From Gracilaria domingensis (lineage: Eukaryota; Rhodophyta; Florideophyceae; Gracilariales; Gracilariaceae): a stretch of DNA of 64,000 nucleotides. Of this stretch, positions 62,824 to 64,000 are shown in pieces. The notes beneath the pieces were generated by a model. The model did not search any database and was not told the origin of the DNA. It saw only the letters and a list, made by a program, of their open reading frames with translations. The DNA lies in contig VCMS01000284.1 in assembly GCA_022539475.1 (NCBI GenBank), positions 1 to 64,000 of the forward strand, written 5' to 3'. The translations under genes were made by a program, and so were the position numbers. The number at the start of each line of letters is the position of its first letter. The first letter of the stretch is position 1.

Positions 62824-64000
62824 CTATCCCTTGGGAGATGAGAGATCCGTTCTAGAATCACCTCCTCCTTGTTGGTGTCGGGGGGGTAATCACGTCGGTC
62901 GAGCGTGCGACCGAGTGAATCTTGCGCAATTGGATCTTGCAGAGAATACTCAATGTCTTGCGCTGGGCACGTAGGCTCGGCCACAACTTCCTCGTCGCGG
63001 CTTGGGTCTTGTGAATGCTCATCATCTCCCGGGGTCTGGGCGTCGATTTCGTCCGGAGGTAGTTCTTCTTCAAATGCTATGACATAACCGCCGGAGTCGT
63101 CGTCCTCCAGTATTCCTACGCGGTTGAGCGGTAAGTTCTGTGCTTCTAGATGAGGGGGACGCGCGGGTGACGGTACTGGATGTCGCAATTGAACCCGCAC
63201 GTCCAAGAAGTCAGTAACTGACTGTCCTTCGGCTAAAGGAAGCAGAACTACTTCGTCTCTGATCGGGATGGTAAGGTCAGAGTCGCGGTAGAGTGGTGAG
63301 CCAATGAGGTCTACTTCCTCCGGTGAGGAGTCGTCCTCATCGTCACTACCGTCTGGGAACTCCGCCGGGCTTTCACCTACGGGCCCATCGTCAGGAGGCC
63401 GGACTTCACTGTCCTCGCTGGCGTTATTAGCTCTGGGTGCAATACTTGTAGGAATCACGACATTCACATCTTCTGGCTGTACGCTGGTATCCGTAGACTC
63501 GCTCTGGAAGGAGGAGGGATTGGGTCCGGACCTTTCTTCGACAGGGGGATCTGCCTGCACTTCTTCCTCCGCGTCTTCGAATCGTCGATCCTCGTCATCA
63601 TCATACTGGGAGATCAGCTGGGATTGCTGACGCGGTGCTGGTCCGACTGCCACCCTTTCTCCCTCTGGAGGAATTTGTGGGCCATCGGGTCCGGCAATAT
63701 GCACATTATTTGCATGAGGGTTCTCCCCACGCTCCGCGGTCAAACTATCCAGATGGATCTGAGTCCCGATGGTACGCCAGGTGAAGTTAGGGCCGTTGGA
63801 ATCTTCAGCCTGAGTCGGTCGACGGGCTTGGTCAGATACTTGAGGTCCTTCGAACGGCCCGGCTTGGGTGGGCTGCGCTGTCACATTGGCGGGTTCTTCC
63901 TCACCATCGTTCTCCTCTTCGCCATCCTGGGATCCTGCGTCCCCATCCCTTTCCATTACTGCCACTAGGGTCACTTCGGCGCCACAGTTGTTCGCTGCTT
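62790..64000 (-). CDS. Gypsy 3 acidic linker upstream of RT (partial, runs off the right edge)
   Basis: An acidic, Pro/Asp/Glu-rich frame is open from the right edge (64000) to 62790, overlapping the start of the RT frame. It contains SPLYRDSDLTIPIRDEVVLLPL and VTDFLDVRVQLRHPV in an otherwise disordered sequence. It ends HLPRDRRW after ILERIS, where gypsy 2 has HLPAEVREELTDAL. The true continuation (DLLAVLDNLNVIAWSLYDLRPSDV) lies one frame over, so a single-base shift near 62823, programmed or mutational, splits one polyprotein. Gag and protease should lie beyond the window. Confidence 0.6.
   Translation of the reverse strand, partial: AANNCGAEVTLVAVMERDGDAGSQDGEEENDGEEEPANVTAQPTQAGPFEGPQVSDQARRPTQAEDSNGPNFTWRTIGTQIHLDSLTAERGENPHANNVHIAGPDGPQIPPEGERVAVGPAPRQQSQLISQYDDDEDRRFEDAEEEVQADPPVEERSGPNPSSFQSESTDTSVQPEDVNVVIPTSIAPRANNASEDSEVRPPDDGPVGESPAEFPDGSDDEDDSSPEEVDLIGSPLYRDSDLTIPIRDEVVLLPLAEGQSVTDFLDVRVQLRHPVPSPARPPHLEAQNLPLNRVGILEDDDSGGYVIAFEEELPPDEIDAQTPGDDEHSQDPSRDEEVVAEPTCPAQDIEYSLQDPIAQDSLGRTLDRRDYPPDTNKEEVILERISHLPRDRRWTSSLFWIT

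Overview
This looks like nuclear DNA of a repeat-rich eukaryote whose genes have few introns. The recognisable host genes are intronless open frames: a TIR-NB-ARC-WD40 receptor family, small secreted or membrane proteins, and C2H2 zinc-finger proteins. They sit among Ty3/gypsy and Ty1/copia LTR retrotransposons in several states of decay. A florideophyte red alga fits this style best, but that is inference from architecture; an oomycete or another protist is not excluded. No rRNA, tRNA or CRISPR was seen.

Layout. 1-1.34 kb: AT-rich, no gene. 1.34-18.3 kb: a decayed copia-type element on the minus strand, split by a nested, nearly intact gypsy element (3160-14920) with 853/857-bp LTRs and a GAAGG target duplication. 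Removing the gypsy element and one GAAGG restores the copia reading frame. The gypsy element carries gag, pol, a chromodomain frame and an antisense accessory frame with its own TATA-like box. 18.3-27.4 kb: a second, heavily decayed gypsy element with another antisense frame at its 3' end, a copia RNase H scrap, palindromic repeat clusters and an orphan primer-binding-like site. 27.7-31.7 kb: a small secreted Cys-containing protein and a secreted protein joining a transthyretin-like domain to an HExxH metallopeptidase. 31.7-36.3 kb: a host membrane-protein gene interrupted by a short internally deleted gypsy element (31894-35335; 219-bp LTRs; GTCGT duplication); excision in thought restores the frame. 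37.7-39.2 kb: a C2H2 zinc-finger gene and small frames.

39.7-57.9 kb: a tandem array of TIR-NB-ARC-WD40 genes on the minus strand. There are two long copies (41011-45045 and 53099-57343) plus decayed WD40 tails of other copies. Copy 1 has an intact Walker A motif but a Trp-to-TGA stop in its TIR domain. Copy 2 is open throughout but has Met in place of the Walker A Thr. A block of more than 430 bp with no visible difference points to recent gene conversion. A DNA transposon (46450-51649) lies between the two units. It has 194-bp terminal inverted repeats, an ATAC duplication and a piggyBac-like DDD transposase with a YqaJ/lambda-exonuclease-like PD-(D/E)XK domain between the second and third catalytic Asp. 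This is the most unusual system in the window.

58.0-64.0 kb: a gene with two C2H2/U1-like fingers, a likely LTR region, and a third gypsy element whose reverse transcriptase-RNase H-integrase frame is long and intact-looking and runs off the right edge.
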